A stretch of 64,000 nucleotides of DNA, taken from Gadus chalcogrammus (Eukaryota > Chordata > Actinopteri > Gadiformes > Gadidae). The translations under genes and the position numbers were made by a program. Shown one piece after another: positions 11,521-23,619 of this stretch (its first letter is position 1; each line of letters starts with the position of its first letter). The notes beneath the pieces are model-generated. The model was not told the origin of the DNA, ran no database searches, and saw only the letters and a list, made by a program, of their open reading frames with translations. The stretch spans positions 12,190,838 through 12,254,837 of the forward strand of contig NC_079423.1 in the NCBI RefSeq assembly GCF_026213295.1. The letters are read 5' to 3'.

Positions 11521-11916
11521 TGTGAATGTAAAAAAGAAAGCCGGGTCGCAATCCGAGTTATCCTGGGGCAGACAAAGCGCAAACCCCAGGCAAAATCCCT
11601 GTGGGAACTGACTAGGTAAGAGTAAACACACAGCGAGAAACAGGTGAGCAGGAAACAGATAATGGCAGGTATACAGGTGAGAGGCGGAGTCAGACGCACA
11701 ACAAAAATAGACACATTGTCATGGAAATATCAATCGTAAGTATAATATACAATTATATACAAATTATATTAAATATATTACTTGTTTATATAATGACTTT
11801 TTAAATTAATTGTATACATTCTCCCTGGAGCTAGAGATACCTCCCTTCCTCTCTCTAACTGAGAGTTGCTACTGATAAGATAGTTAGTGTGAATGCTGCT
11901 GTGTCAGCATTCACAC
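11521..11916. other. Non-coding spacer with a small hairpin
   Basis: I recognise no gene here. 11700-11820 is strongly AT-rich. A hairpin (TGTGAATGCTG ... CAGCATTCACA) lies at about 11888-11916, directly before the next LTR. Confidence 0.5.
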
Positions 11917-11963
11917 TGTTACGTATTTTAAGGACATAAGCTGCCTCCACATAGCCTCTAGGA

Positions 11964-14500
11964 CAGGGGTTCTTAACCTTTTTGACCTTGAGGCCCAATT
12001 TTTAAAGTACAAAGTGGCCCGGGGCCCACTAAATATTAACACTGTATAGGTTTAACTGACCTCACTCTTGGTTTAATTTGTATTCAATAATAAACCAAAT
12101 CCACTTACTGTTTAACAAGCAAAAACCTTGTAAAATAAAATGAAATGATAAAATGGGATCATCACAAAGACTTTTATTAAACATGTGTATGCAACACATA
12201 CTGTATCATGTCACTGAACAGGCTGATAATTCCTGGACCAAATCAGGCTGTGACAAGAACATTTTCAAGAATCAAGTCAGGATTTTTAATAATAATTTTA
12301 AAAAAATACCAATATTAGGATTTTACTTTAAATTAATAAAAAAAATAATAAAAAAGGGGGTGATAAAATAAATGCATTCAAATAATATAAATCTATTTTT
12401 AAATTAAATAAATAAACTGTAAATAAAATTGAAATAAAGTGCAAATGAAACTATAGCCTTATAATCTGCAAAGCCACTTGAAAATTGCTTCAGCAGTCTC
12501 CATTTTTTCATGACAGAAGAATCTTTATATCTGTGACAAATGACAACTCCCTTTTTATCTTCACCTCTTAATGAGACACTTGGGCCTGCCTCTGAGACAT
12601 AATCAGATCCAGTCTGGGCGGAATGGGAGAAAGGCTCACTCTCAGAGTAGCCTCCAGTGTTGCTCTGAGTCTGTTTCGGGCTTTGGTCTTAGTTGTGGCC
12701 ACAATGGAGAACCCTGATTCACCAAGGTACGTAGTTGTGAATAGGAGCAGGAGTTTCACAGCCCTCAGTGCAAGACATGGGTACTCCTTTGAGACTGCAA
12801 TCCAGAAGGAGCCCAGGTCCAGTTTGCCCCGCTGCAGCTTTAAAGTGCTGTCAGTGGAAACTTCCAGAAGCTGGGATTCCAGGTGTGAGGGCAAAGCAAC
12901 ATCACTTGCAGTGGGATCCAATGCAAATGGGTCCAAAATCCACATGTTTCCCTCTCTGGGATCCTCAGGAAAGTAGTCACCAAATTTCTCTGCCAGTTGT
13001 GAGAGGTGCTGGGAGACTGAGTCACTGATATTGACATGAGGGGAGTTTTCCAAAATGTCAGACAAAAGAGGAAACATGTCCATCCTCTTTTCCTGGGCCC
13101 TCTTGGTCCACAAAGCAAGTTTCCTCTTGAAAGCTTCAACTTTGTCTGCAACAAAAAATATGTTGCTGTTTCTTCCTTGAAGTGAGGTGTTCAGTTGGTT
13201 CAGTAGTGAAAAAATGTCACAGAGGTAGGCAAGTTTTGCTGTGAACATTGTGTCAGCATAGTAATGTGCAAGATGAGATTTTTTCTCAGTGAGAAAAGAG
13301 AAGACCTCATTCCTCAGTTCAAACAAACGATTGAGGACCAGTCCTCTTGAGAGCCATCTCACTTCACTGTGATATAGCAGCTGGACATGATCTGCTTCTA
13401 TGTCCTCACAAAGCTTAGCAAAACATCTGGAGTTCACTGCATTGTTTTTAATAAAGTTTATGGTTTTCACACTTACATCAATCACCTGGTGGAGATCTGG
13501 TGACATCTTTTTTGCTGCAAGGCTTTCGCGGTGGAGAAAACAGTGTGTCCATTTAGCTTCAAGTATCTGTCTAATGACACCATGATGCCTGCCAGTCATT
13601 GATGCTGCACCGTCGCTGCACACCCCGACGCAGTTCTGCCAGTCCAGGCCGTTCTCAGTGAAGTAGTTATCCATGCAGCGGAAACATCCCTGAGCCGTAG
13701 TGCGTGTTGGTAGCTCTCCACAAAACAGTATGTCTTCGTGCAAACTACTGTCCCAGCGATAGCGAACAAAAACTAGCAGCAGTGCAGCATTCGTGACATC
13801 CGTGGACTTGTCTAGTTGCAAAGAAAAAAAGGGCTACTTTTTATTCTTTCTATAAGTTGATGCTGTATGTCTGAGGCCATGTCTGCGATACGGTGACTCA
13901 CAGTGTCGTTTGAGAGTGGGATGGTCAGCAGCTTTTTTGCAGGCCCCGATCATCATTTAGCGGCCCCGATCATCTCACGGCACATATCAACAGCGGCGGG
14001 CAGAACCAACTCCTCTGCTATGGTGAATGCCTTCTTAGTCTGTGCAACACGTCTGGCTACGAGGTAGCTCGCTTTCAATGCACATTTAGAGTTGCACGTC
14101 AGTGACACGACAGACCTTTTCTGCATCTGCAGTCCACTCTCCTTCCTCTTAAAATAATCCACCGGCTTTCCCACGAGCATCGGGTGCTTGGTCTCTAGAT
14201 GCCGCTGTAGTTTTGAGGGCTTGAGGGCTTCGTTGGACAGCATTAGCCCACACTCCACACACTGGGCTTTTGGCACTGCCTCTGTTCCTCCATTTACGAA
14301 ACCGTATTTAATGAAGTCGACATTGTATTTCCGCAAAAACTTTGTCTTTTGGGTAGAGGGGTCAGGATGTTCGTCGTCATGTTTTCTTTTAAAAAACGTA
14401 TCCATATTTGCCGCAGCGAGCGAAGAAGACTCTTCTTCTCTGTGTATTCGCGCTTCCTAAAGTTTGCGGTGGCGGTAATGCATCACGCAGTTGTTAAGGA
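11964..14500 (-). mobile_element. hAT element (Charlie/ZBED-like) inside the LTR
   Basis: One terminus is CAGGGGTTCTTAACC at 11964, a typical hAT-Charlie end. The other end is not cleanly found; GTTGTTAAGGACCT near 14490 may be its remnant and a hairpin at 14481-14519 marks the area. The element carries the transposase pseudogene on the minus strand. Confidence 0.7.
12568..14405 (-). pseudogene. hAT transposase, ZBED5/FAM200/SCAND3-like
   Basis: This is a DDE-type hAT transposase of about 600 residues, two open stretches long. The first (14405-13953) starts MDTFFKRKHDDE and contains a BED zinc finger (CVECG ... HLETKH). The second (13821-12568) carries LDKSTDVTNAALLLVFVRY, the SDGAASM box with the second catalytic Asp, WTHCFLHRESLA, HSEVRWLSRG and the C-terminal hATC dimerisation region (LLLLFTTTYLGESGFSI), and ends SQRQAQVSH. 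The break at 13822-13952 includes a local duplication of GGCCCCGATCATC, which throws the frame. Otherwise it is well preserved. The similarity to vertebrate ZBED5/FAM200 proteins is expected, because those genes are domesticated hAT transposases. Confidence 0.87.
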
Positions 14501-14640
14501 CCTAAACAACTGCGTGATGACACGCTTAGACACGCTTCCCCTCCTTTTGCTCCATAGTTACCATACCGAAATACTTTAACACATAAAGTAAGTTAAAAAG
14601 CGATCCGGAATGGACTACTTTCTTTGAATAATGCTGCAAT

Positions 14641-15012
14641 TTGGTGACCCTGTACGTTCTTGGGAAGTACCGGGACCGGAACTCGGACACACGCGGCCAC
14701 CGAGACGCAAAACAAGCTCTTCGCAGGCCACACACGTATTAGGTAAGCAGAACCCATTGTCTTAAAGATTGAATCTGCAATAGAATTAGAAGAACATTTA
14801 GGTGAAGAGCTTGTGGTGCCTCCATCTGGTCGCGGGGCTCCGTGGTTTCGGGCCTCGGGTTGAAAATCATAACAGCCGTGTACTTGGACGGCCGTGGACA
14901 ACGCTAACAGATTTAATTAAATAATTATATTCAAGGAGCAAGGGGCCAGAAGTATGTTTTTTATGGGACTGTAGATAAAAAAGTATCCACTCCCGTCTAG
15001 ATCTACCGTTTG
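14641..15012 (+). other. Probable leader of the family-A retrotransposon
   Basis: The stretch starts with TGGTGACCC (candidate primer-binding site) and has no long coding frame. It continues to the insertion point of the large foldback element. I see no gag gene on the other side of that element. Confidence 0.4.
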
Positions 15013-15569
15013 GGTAACCCTTCCTTTTACAGTCCCCTAATTACTAGGTATTTACCCGGTACATCCATGGTAAATCATAGTGTATTACTGGGTATTTACC
15101 ACTGGTAATAAGAAGGTAAATACAGAGGTAGTTACCCGGCAAATACATGGTAAATCAGAGTGTATTACTGGGTAATTACAACTGGTAATAAGAAGGTAAA
15201 TACAGAGGAATTATCCAGTAAATTATAATAAGAAGGTAAATACAGAGGAATTACAGCTGAAGTACTAAGTAAAACCTCCACTATTACCCATCACCTCAAC
15301 TAAGTAGCGTGTAGTTGTAACTGTTTTAGGTTGGTAATAACTCCGATATTGTGTACTTCCTAGGAAATTAGGCAACCAATTCTTAGAAACACTTATTATC
15401 CATGGTTTACGTTCTTAACAGCCAAAGTTTAATGTTGTACTATCTAGAAATTAGCATAGTACTTTCCAATAAAATACTTTTTCTTAGTTATTATTCGTAG
15501 CTACACCCATTTAGAAAGGGTTTATTCGATTTACCACTATGGAATTACTTACCTGGTAACAACCTCTGC

Positions 15570-16740
15570 AGGAACAGTTTTCCTCTAGTGTTATGGTACA
15601 TCTTCTTAAATACTGGGTACAAAGCCGTTTGTTTCCATGGTATGACCAGGTTCTTACCATATAATTTAAAATAGATACATTCCATTATCCATGCAGTCAA
15701 CACAAACTTGTACCATGTACGTTCTGCGACGTTACCAAGTAAAACACACCAATTTACCCAGTAATTAAGCTGAAACTGTACTGTAAAAGGAAGCCTCGTT
15801 TGTTTCCATGGTATTACCAGGTTCTTACCATATAATTTGTAATACATTATTCCCTTTTCCATGCAGTCAACACAAACTTGTACCATGTACGTTCTGCGAC
15901 GTCACCAAGTAAAACACGACAATTTACCCAGTAATTAAGCTGAAACTGTACTGTAAAAGGAAGCCTCGTTTGTTTCCATGGTATTACCAGGTTCTTACCA
16001 TATAATTTGTAATACATTATTCCCTTTTCCATGCAGTCAACACAAACTTGTACCATGTACGTTCTGCGACGTTACCAAGTAAAACACGACAATTTACCCA
16101 GTAATTAAGCTGAAACTGTACTGTAAAAGGAAGCCTTGTTTGTTTCCATGGTATTACCAGGTTCTTACCATATAATTTGTAATACATTATTCCCTTTTCC
16201 ATGCAGTCAACACAAACTTGTACCATGTACGTTCTGCGACGTCACCAAGTAAAACACGACAATTTACCCAGTAATTAAGCTGAAACTGTACTGTAAAAAG
16301 AAGCCTCGTTTGTTTCCATGGTATTACCAGGTTCTTACCATATAATTTGTAATACATTATTCCCTTTTCCATGCAGTCAACACAAACTTGTACCATGTAC
16401 GTTCTGCGACGTTACCAAGTAAAACACGACAATCTACCCAGTAATTAAGCTGAAACTGTACTGTAAAAGGAAGCCTCGTTTGTTTTCATGGTATTACCAG
16501 GTTCTTACCATATAATTTGTAATACATTATTCCCTTTTCCATGCAGTCAACACAAACTTGTACCATGTACGTTCTGCGACGTTACCAAGTAAAACACGAC
16601 AATTGACCCAGTAAGTAAGCTGAAACTGTACTGTAAAAGGAAGCCTTGTTTGTTTCCATGGTATTACCAGGCTCTTACCATATAAGTTGTAACTGGTTAT
16701 TCCCTTTTCCATGCAATCAACACAAACCATATATGTTCTG
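15570..16740. repeat. 170-bp tandem array, left arm, about 7 units
   Basis: The landmark GTACGTTCTGCGAC recurs every 170 bp between about 15718 and 16590, and a degenerate unit ends near 16740. Each unit is open on the minus strand for about 69 residues (VQVCVDCMEKGIMYYKLYGK ...), but 170 is not a multiple of three. The short frames simply repeat and I do not call them genes. Confidence 0.92.
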
Positions 16741-17706
16741 CAACATCGTTCACCAGTAGTTAAGCACTTTAATTGTTGTTATAAAACCCAAAACCACTGT
16801 TGATGAAAGACATATTACAATTAAACAAAATCAAAGGCTTATCTTCCAAACAATGCATATCTCACAAACACGCACTGAACACTGAAGAAATCTGACAAAA
16901 AAAAGAGCCATCCACATCAACTCAATTTAAATGTTACTGATGGTGTTTTCATAAAACACAAGACAGTGTTATGGCAAGTGACCACAAGGAAGACTGCTTC
17001 AACCTCTACAATTTGAATAAGTGGTGAATGCCATGCAGCAATCTGCCTATGGGAGCATCTTTGTGGTCATTCGCAAACCAATGAGTCCACTCGATGAATG
17101 ACAGATGACTCTTTAGTGTCTTCTCTGTGAGGTATCCCTGCAGTCTCCACCACTGGGATTTGAAGGCTGACCAAGACCTGACCAGGTACCTCCAAATCTC
17201 CCCTTCAAGAATCAGAAGACAAGAAAATAACATTAGGACTGTCAATTAATGAACATTTCTAGAACATGTAGAACTCAAAGATTATTTTGTTTATCAGTTA
17301 AGAAAGGATGCTGGTCCTCTGGCCATTGTGTTTGGTCATATTGAAAAGAGAAAAAGGCATAGCCATAAATACAGTTAATAGGACGGGAGGGGACAGGCAG
17401 TTAGCCCTTTAGCATCGAGCTAGCGGAGCTTCTGTCATTCAAATAACTCGGACATGTTGTTTAAAACCTATAACACCCAATTTATTAAAATATCCGGATT
17501 TAATCGGGCTCTCTCCCATAAGTACAGTTAATAGGACGGGAAGAGACAGTCTCTGTTAGCCCCGGTTAGCGCGATGCTAAAGAGCAGCTCTACCGGAGCA
17601 TTCCACCTCAACAGGTGCAAGTTAGCCTCCGGTTTGATACTCGCCGGATATTCGGTTTACCACCCAATCGGATTCATCAACATAAGTGCAATACATTACG
17701 GGCTTA

Positions 17707-18359
17707 TGCTGCTATCCATTTTGATGGTAGGCTGGTACGAACCGACCAGCTTCAGCGAGAACGTGACGTATTTCCCTTGCTCCAGCCTTCCAGTTTGCTA
17801 TTTGTGTCCGACGAGTTTAAGAAGAAAACTATTTTGGAAAAAATAAATAATCCAGTGTATAATGGTTGCCAGCCTTTACAGAAACATTAACATTGCAAGC
17901 CTTTTACATTGCAATAATATTTTGCCATTTTCGCCAATTTTTATTTCAACAAGTGCTGTCGTGTTTCTGTCGAGCCACGAGGGGTAGTAGCGGGCTAGTC
18001 ATCATTAGCAACATAGCCTCTTTGGCAAACCAGCTTGAAAACACAACTTTACATTGAATTTCACGCAAAGCAAGACCATAAATTGGTGACCGGATTAAAG
18101 CAGCAATGAAATCAAGTGTGTAAGAGGATTTAAAATTGACATTACAACCCCCAACGTGGTACAAATACAAAGAAAATACAGCTCAATCCCCATTGACTAT
18201 GGGCGCAGCCATCTTGTTTGGTAGTTGTACAGATCTGCTCGCTCTACTTTGAAAGCGACGAGATACTACGACCGAAAGGGGGCGTGCCTCAGTGAAATGC
18301 CGCAAGAAAGCTGGGAGATTGGCGATTTACCACTTCGTACATCCAAATGGATAGCAGCA
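17707..18359. mobile_element. 653-bp MITE with TTA target duplication, in the left arm only
   Basis: Perfect 15-bp inverted ends (TGCTGCTATCCATTT) are flanked by TTA (17704-17706, 18360-18362). A TTA/TAA duplication suggests PIF/Harbinger. The right arm of the foldback shows the empty site at about 18950-18960, where the two flanks are joined with a single TTA. No gene is seen inside. Confidence 0.9.
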
Positions 18360-18550
18360 TTAGTATGTTGAGGACGGTTTAGGACACCGTATCGCGAAAA
18401 ATCACAAACACATGTTGTCGCCATCGATGTCTGTGCAACAAGGTCATTTACGTTCTCTGGCTGCTACCTGTTTTAGGGACCGTCAACAAGTTACACTCAC
18501 CAACTGGTGGCAGAGACGTTACCATGGAATTGTTTCTGGAAATAAATCAT

Positions 18551-18771
18551 ATAAAATAACAAAAAAATCACTAAAAAATACATTTTGTCACCTGATTGTA
18601 GTAGTAGTTGCCAATGGTGGGCTGCTACTTACGGCAGGTAACTTTGCTAATATATTGCATTATTGTTAAACGGGATGCAATTAATAATTTCAAATATAGT
18701 TTGGTCGATTTTTGTCGAATATTCAACTATTAACTGCATTATGATTAACTATATTGCAATATATTTGTGTG
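18551..18771. other. Loop of the foldback element
   Basis: This AT-rich unpaired stretch lies between the arms and contains no gene or known motif. The paired sequence ends around TTACCATGGAATTGTTTC on each side. Confidence 0.7.
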
Positions 18772-19939
18772 ATTAATTTCCTGAAACAATTCCATGGTAA
18801 CGTCTCTGCCAACAGTCGGTGAGTGTAATTTGTTGACGGTCCCTAAAACAGGTAGCAGCCAGAACGTAAATGACGTTGTTGCACAGACATTGATGGCGAC
18901 AACATGTGTTTGTGATTTTTCGTGATACGGTGTCCTAAACCGTCCTCAACATTGTAAGCCCGTAATGTATTGCACTTATGTTGATGAATCCGATTGGGTG
19001 GTCAACCGAATATCCGGCAGATATCAAACCGGAGGCTAACTTGCACCTGTTAAGGTGGCATGCTCCGGTAGAGCTGCTCTTTAGCATTGCGCTAACCGGG
19101 GCTAAGAGAGCCTGTCTCTTCCCGTCCTATTAACTGTACTTATGGGAGAGAGCCCGATTAAATCCGGATATTTTAATAAATTGGGTGTTACAGGTTTTAA
19201 ACAACATGTCCGAGTTATTTGAATGACAGAAGCTCCGCTAGCTCGATGCTAAAGGGCTAACCGGAGCTAACAGCCTGTCCCCTCCCGTCCTATTAACTGT
19301 ATTTATGGCTATGCCTTTTTCTCTTTTCAATATGACCAAACACAATGGCCAGAGGACCAGCATCCTTTCTTAACTGATAAACAAAATAATCTTTGAGTTC
19401 TACATGTTCTAGAAATGTTCATTAATTGACAGTCCTAATGTTTATTTTCTTGTCTTCTGATTCTTGAAGGGGAGATTTGGAGGTACCTGGTCAGGTCTTG
19501 GTCAGCCTTCAAATCCCAGATGTGGAGACTGCAGGGATACCTCACAGAGAAGACACTAAAGAGTCATCCCTCATTCATCGAGTGGACTCATTGGTTTGCG
19601 AATGACCACAAAGATGCTCCCATAGGCAGATTGCTGCATGGCATTCACCACTTATTCAAATTGTAGAGGTTGAAGCAGTCTTCCTTGTGGTCACTTGCCA
19701 TAACACTGTCATGTGTTTTATGAAAACACCATCAGTAACATTTAAATTTAGTTGAAGTGGACGGCTCTTTTTTTTGTCCTATTTCTTCAGTGTTCAGTGC
19801 CTGTTTGTGAGATATGCATTGTTTGAAAGATAATCCTTTGATTTTGTTTAATTTTAATATGTCTTTCATCAACAGTGGTTTGGGGTTTTATAACAACAAT
19901 TAAAGTGCTTAACTACTGGTGAACGATGTTGCAGAACAT

Positions 19940-20670
19940 ATATGGTTTGTGTTGATTGCATGGAAAAGGGAATAACCAGTTACAACTTATATGGTAAGAG
20001 CCTGGTAATACCATGGAAACAAACGAGGCTTCCTTTTACAGTACAGTTTCAGCTTAATTACTGGGTAAATTGTCGTGTTTTACTTGGTAACGTCGCAGAA
20101 CGTACATGGTACAAGTTTGTGTTGACTGCATGGAAAAGGGAATAATGTATTACAAATTATATGGTAAGAACCTGGTAATACCATGGAAACAAACAAGGCT
20201 TCCTTTTACAGTACAGTTTCAGCTTAATTACTGGGTAAATTGTCGTGTTTTACTTGGTAACGTCGCAGAACGTACATGGTACAAGTTTGTGTTGACTGCA
20301 TGGAAAAGGGAATAATGTATTACAAATTATATGGTAAGAACCTGGTAATACCATGGAAACAAACGAGGCTCCCTTTTACAGTACAGTTTCAGCTTAATTA
20401 CTGGGTAAATTGTCGTGTTTTACTTGGTAACGTCGCAGAACGTACATGGTACAAGTTTGTGTTGACTGCATGGAAAAGGGAATAATGTATTACAAATTAT
20501 ATGGTAAGAACCTGGTAATACCATGGAAACAAACGAGGCTTCCTTTTACAGTACAGTTTCAGCTTAATTACTGGGTAAATTTATGTGTTTTACTTGTTAA
20601 CGTCGCAGAACGTACATGGTACAAGTTTGTGTTGACTGCATGGATAATGGAATGTATCTATTATAAATTA
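19940..20670. repeat. 170-bp tandem array, right arm, about 5 units
   Basis: Inverted counterpart of the array at 15570-16740; GTCGCAGAACGTAC recurs every 170 bp from about 20092. The outermost unit diverges, as in the left arm. Confidence 0.92.
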
Positions 20671-21059
20671 TATGGTAAGAACCTGGTAATACCATGGAAA
20701 CAAACGGCTTCGTACCCAGTATTTAAGAAGATGTACCATGACACTAGAGGAAAACTTCCTGCAGAGGTTGTTACCAGGTAAGTAATTCCATAGTGGTAAA
20801 TTGAATAAACCCTTTCTAAATGGGTGTAGCTATGAATAATAACTAAGAAAAAGTATTTTATTGGAAAGTACTATGCTAATTTCTAGATAGTACATCATTA
20901 AATTTGGGCTGTTACCAACATAAACCATGGATAATAGGTGTTTCTAAGAATTGGTTGCCTAATTTCCTAGGAAGTACACATTATCTGAGTTATTACCAAC
21001 CTAAAACAGTTACAACTACACGCTACTTAGTTGAGTTGATGGGTAATAGTGGAGGTTTT

Positions 21060-21310
21060 ACCCAGCAATGTACATCAGCTGTAATTCCTCTGTATTTACC
21101 TTCTTATTACCAGTGGTAATTACACAGTAATACACTATAATTTACCGGATAATTCCTCTGTATTTACCTTCTTATTACCAGTGGTAATTACCCAGTAATA
21201 CACTATGATTTACCATGTATTTACCGGGTAACTACCTCTGTATTTACCTTCTTATTACCAGTGGTAATTACCCAGTAATACACTATAATTTACCATGTAT
21301 GTACCGGGTA
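21060..21310. repeat. Subterminal repeat of about 80 bp, 3 copies
   Basis: CCTCTGTATTTACC followed by TTCTTATTACCAGTGGTAAT starts at about 21088, 21154 and 21235. The same block is inverted at 15050-15250 in the left arm. Confidence 0.85.
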
Positions 21311-21350
21311 AATACCTAGTAACTAAGGGACTGTAAAAGGAAGGGTTACC

Positions 21351-22048
21351 AATGTTTGTACCGTGTTGGAGACATATTACTTGCGGTTTGATTGTTAAAT
21401 AGTGAGGGTACTGTAGTATAGTGAAGTACTCATTGTGGTGTTATAGCGGTTTTAATTGTTAAATAGTGGGGGGACTAAGTGTCCACTGTTGAATTATTGC
21501 GCTTTGATTGTTAAATAGTGAGGGTACTGTAGTATAGTGAAGTACTCACTAAAGTGTTATTTATAACCAACCATAAACGTTGATCGCCGTTACGGAGCGG
21601 TGCAAACTGGTCGGATAGTCTACTTACTCTATTAATTGGTTGCATATTCTACCGGTGGCTTGGGCTTTGTTTGCCCTGGGGTTCGAATGGGATTGGTTCC
21701 TCCCGGCACGGTTGATGTTAACACCATTGTGCAATTTTTTATTTTTTTAGAGTAATAACCCATCCGTAGAGGCGGCCTTGCACAGTTTTAACCCAACTGT
21801 TTTGCATGCTTCACTTACCCGCCGTGGAAACAAACTTGCCGGCATCTCATACTTCCTACAGGGATCCAATACAGTGCGTTTGGCCAAATAATATCTAGGT
21901 CAATTTGCGGCGCACTTTGTTTGTGACGCGAGCATTGGGTGAAGCACGTGGTTTCGGTGTTTAAAGGGACGGCGCGTTTTGATGACGTAGGTTTCTTTTG
22001 TTACAAACGGCAGCGCCATCTTTGTAGTCTGGGAACCTCTGACACGTT
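21351..22048. other. Spacer with a direct repeat
   Basis: A 56-bp block (GTTAAATAGTGAGGGTACTG then TAGTATAGTGAAGTACTCA) occurs twice, at about 21390 and 21508. The rest holds no gene I recognise. Confidence 0.6.
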
Positions 22049-23619
22049 TCAGTAGGCCAATAGACGCCATCTTGCTTTGTGTAGGGACCGCTTGGTCTGT
22101 TGGCGCTGCTTCTTCATGGCTGCAAGGAACTCAGACAGCTTACCATCAGGTTTGGGGCTAGCTGCCATAGCTTCTATGGTAGCCAAGAGAGATTCGATGC
22201 CACTAACAGCCTGGGAAGACAGTTGTATTCTTAATATAAGCAACATGTTAAGGGGAATATAAAAGTAATCCCCTGGCCTCCTTTTTCTCTCTTCTTTACC
22301 TGAGGTAGGATTACATTGTTTTTCTGAAGCTGCAGGCTGAAGTTGCTGATGGAAGAGAAAAGGTCTGACAGGAAGTGGCAAAATGCCACATGTCCCATCC
22401 TCCATGCTGACTTTGACCTGCAAATATGTAGTTCTGATTCTCAACTCATAAAACACCAAAGTTAAAATGTTTTCAATAATTGATTCATACTGTCAACACA
22501 AAACACTGAGATAAGATAATACTTACCTTCTTTGCTCTGCCAGCTATCTGCACTGGCCGAGGCACCTGCCAGATGCTCCATGTGCATTTCACTCCACTCG
22601 GTGCATTCACTGTGACTGTTCAGCTCCAAGTGCTTTGAGTTCCCTCATTGATTTAGGGGTTAGGTGGTATGTTTTCCAGATGAGGTGCAACAGGTCATAC
22701 ACCTGCCCAATCATGGAGACCTCTCTTTGCACCCTCAACATCCCTAGCTCCAATCTTAAGAAAATAGATATATTTGTTTTAAATTTTAATTACACTTTGG
22801 AGAATGAATATGTATGGCAGATATGGTAAAAGGGAACCTACCTGTGTGGCATGCAGTGGAATGGGACAATGAAGGACCCAATCTCCGCTTGAAGGAGGGC
22901 TATCACTCCACCTCTGTGTCCCAGATTGACAGCTGCACCGTCTGCACCCATGGCTACAATTTTTTCCGCCCAGTTCTCACAAGGCTTTCTTGGCTGCAGC
23001 ATAAACGCCTTAAATTAAGCACATAACATGGAATATTTATATTTTCTCTCTCTCTCTCTCCCTCTACACACACACACACACACACACACGTTATTGTGTG
23101 TGTTTTTTAAGATACCTGGGCATGATGGCATTAAATAATTCTAAAGGAATTTATAATGATCCTGTAGAGCATTTTTCCATATAGTTATTATCATTTAGCT
23201 ATATGAAACAGAAATGAGACACACTCCTTAAATTCTGCATGGGCGTGTTCAACCTCAATATGGCCAATAAGAATATTGCACAGTTTTCCATCTTCAACGA
23301 TACGGGCATATGTAATCTCGCACTCCTTGGTGGATTTGTCAGTGGAACCGTCAAGCATGAATGAGAGGTAGGGGGCGTGTGCGACTTTGTCAGCGGTCTT
23401 TCCCTTGAGTGTGTCTGCTATATTCCCAACCTTTTTTGACCAGTGTACCCCTTGAGCTGGTTTCTATGTTAAAAGTACCCCCTCTCTCATGTGGATTATT
23501 CGCCTTAATGTGTACTTATATTTAACCCTTTGTCTTTATATCTAATCCACCTGCTCATTTAAATAATACCATATACAATTATTGTGAGTGGAAAAAAATA
23601 CCTTTTATTCAGTTTAATG

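Larger units (their letters stand above)
11917..14640 (+). mobile_element. 5' LTR of a family-A retrotransposon, split by a hAT
   Basis: The first 47 bp (11917-11963) match the start of the solo LTR at 10778. The hAT then intervenes, and the LTR end resumes at about 14530 (CATAGTTACCATACCGAAAT, then ACTACTTTCTTTGAATAA). Directly after it TGGTGACCC (14641-14649) looks like a tRNA primer-binding site, so this is a 5' LTR and not a solo LTR. Confidence 0.6.
15013..21350. mobile_element. 6.3-kb foldback element with subterminal tandem repeats
   Basis: The termini are exact inverted repeats (GGTAACCCTTCCTTTTACAG at 15013; its complement ends at 21350). The left arm (15013 to about 18550) and right arm (about 18772 to 21350) are inverted copies around an AT-rich loop. 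Each arm has, from outside in, an 80-bp-period repeat, a 170-bp-period array, and a unique region. The left arm has seven 170-bp units and an inserted MITE; the right has five units and no MITE. The flanking 8 bp agree at six of eight positions (ACCGTTTG/AATGTTTG), a weak target-duplication candidate. No transposase frame is visible, so it is non-autonomous. I cannot place the superfamily. Confidence 0.85.

Noticed and set aside
15545..16730. Series of 67-113-residue frames in the left foldback arm, mirrored at 19942-20781
   Set aside because: They are the same 170-bp repeat unit read again and again; the period is not a multiple of three and no domain is recognisable.
15005..21358. Confident 8-bp target duplication for the first foldback
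   Set aside because: ACCGTTTG and AATGTTTG agree at only six of eight positions, so it was kept as a weak candidate only.
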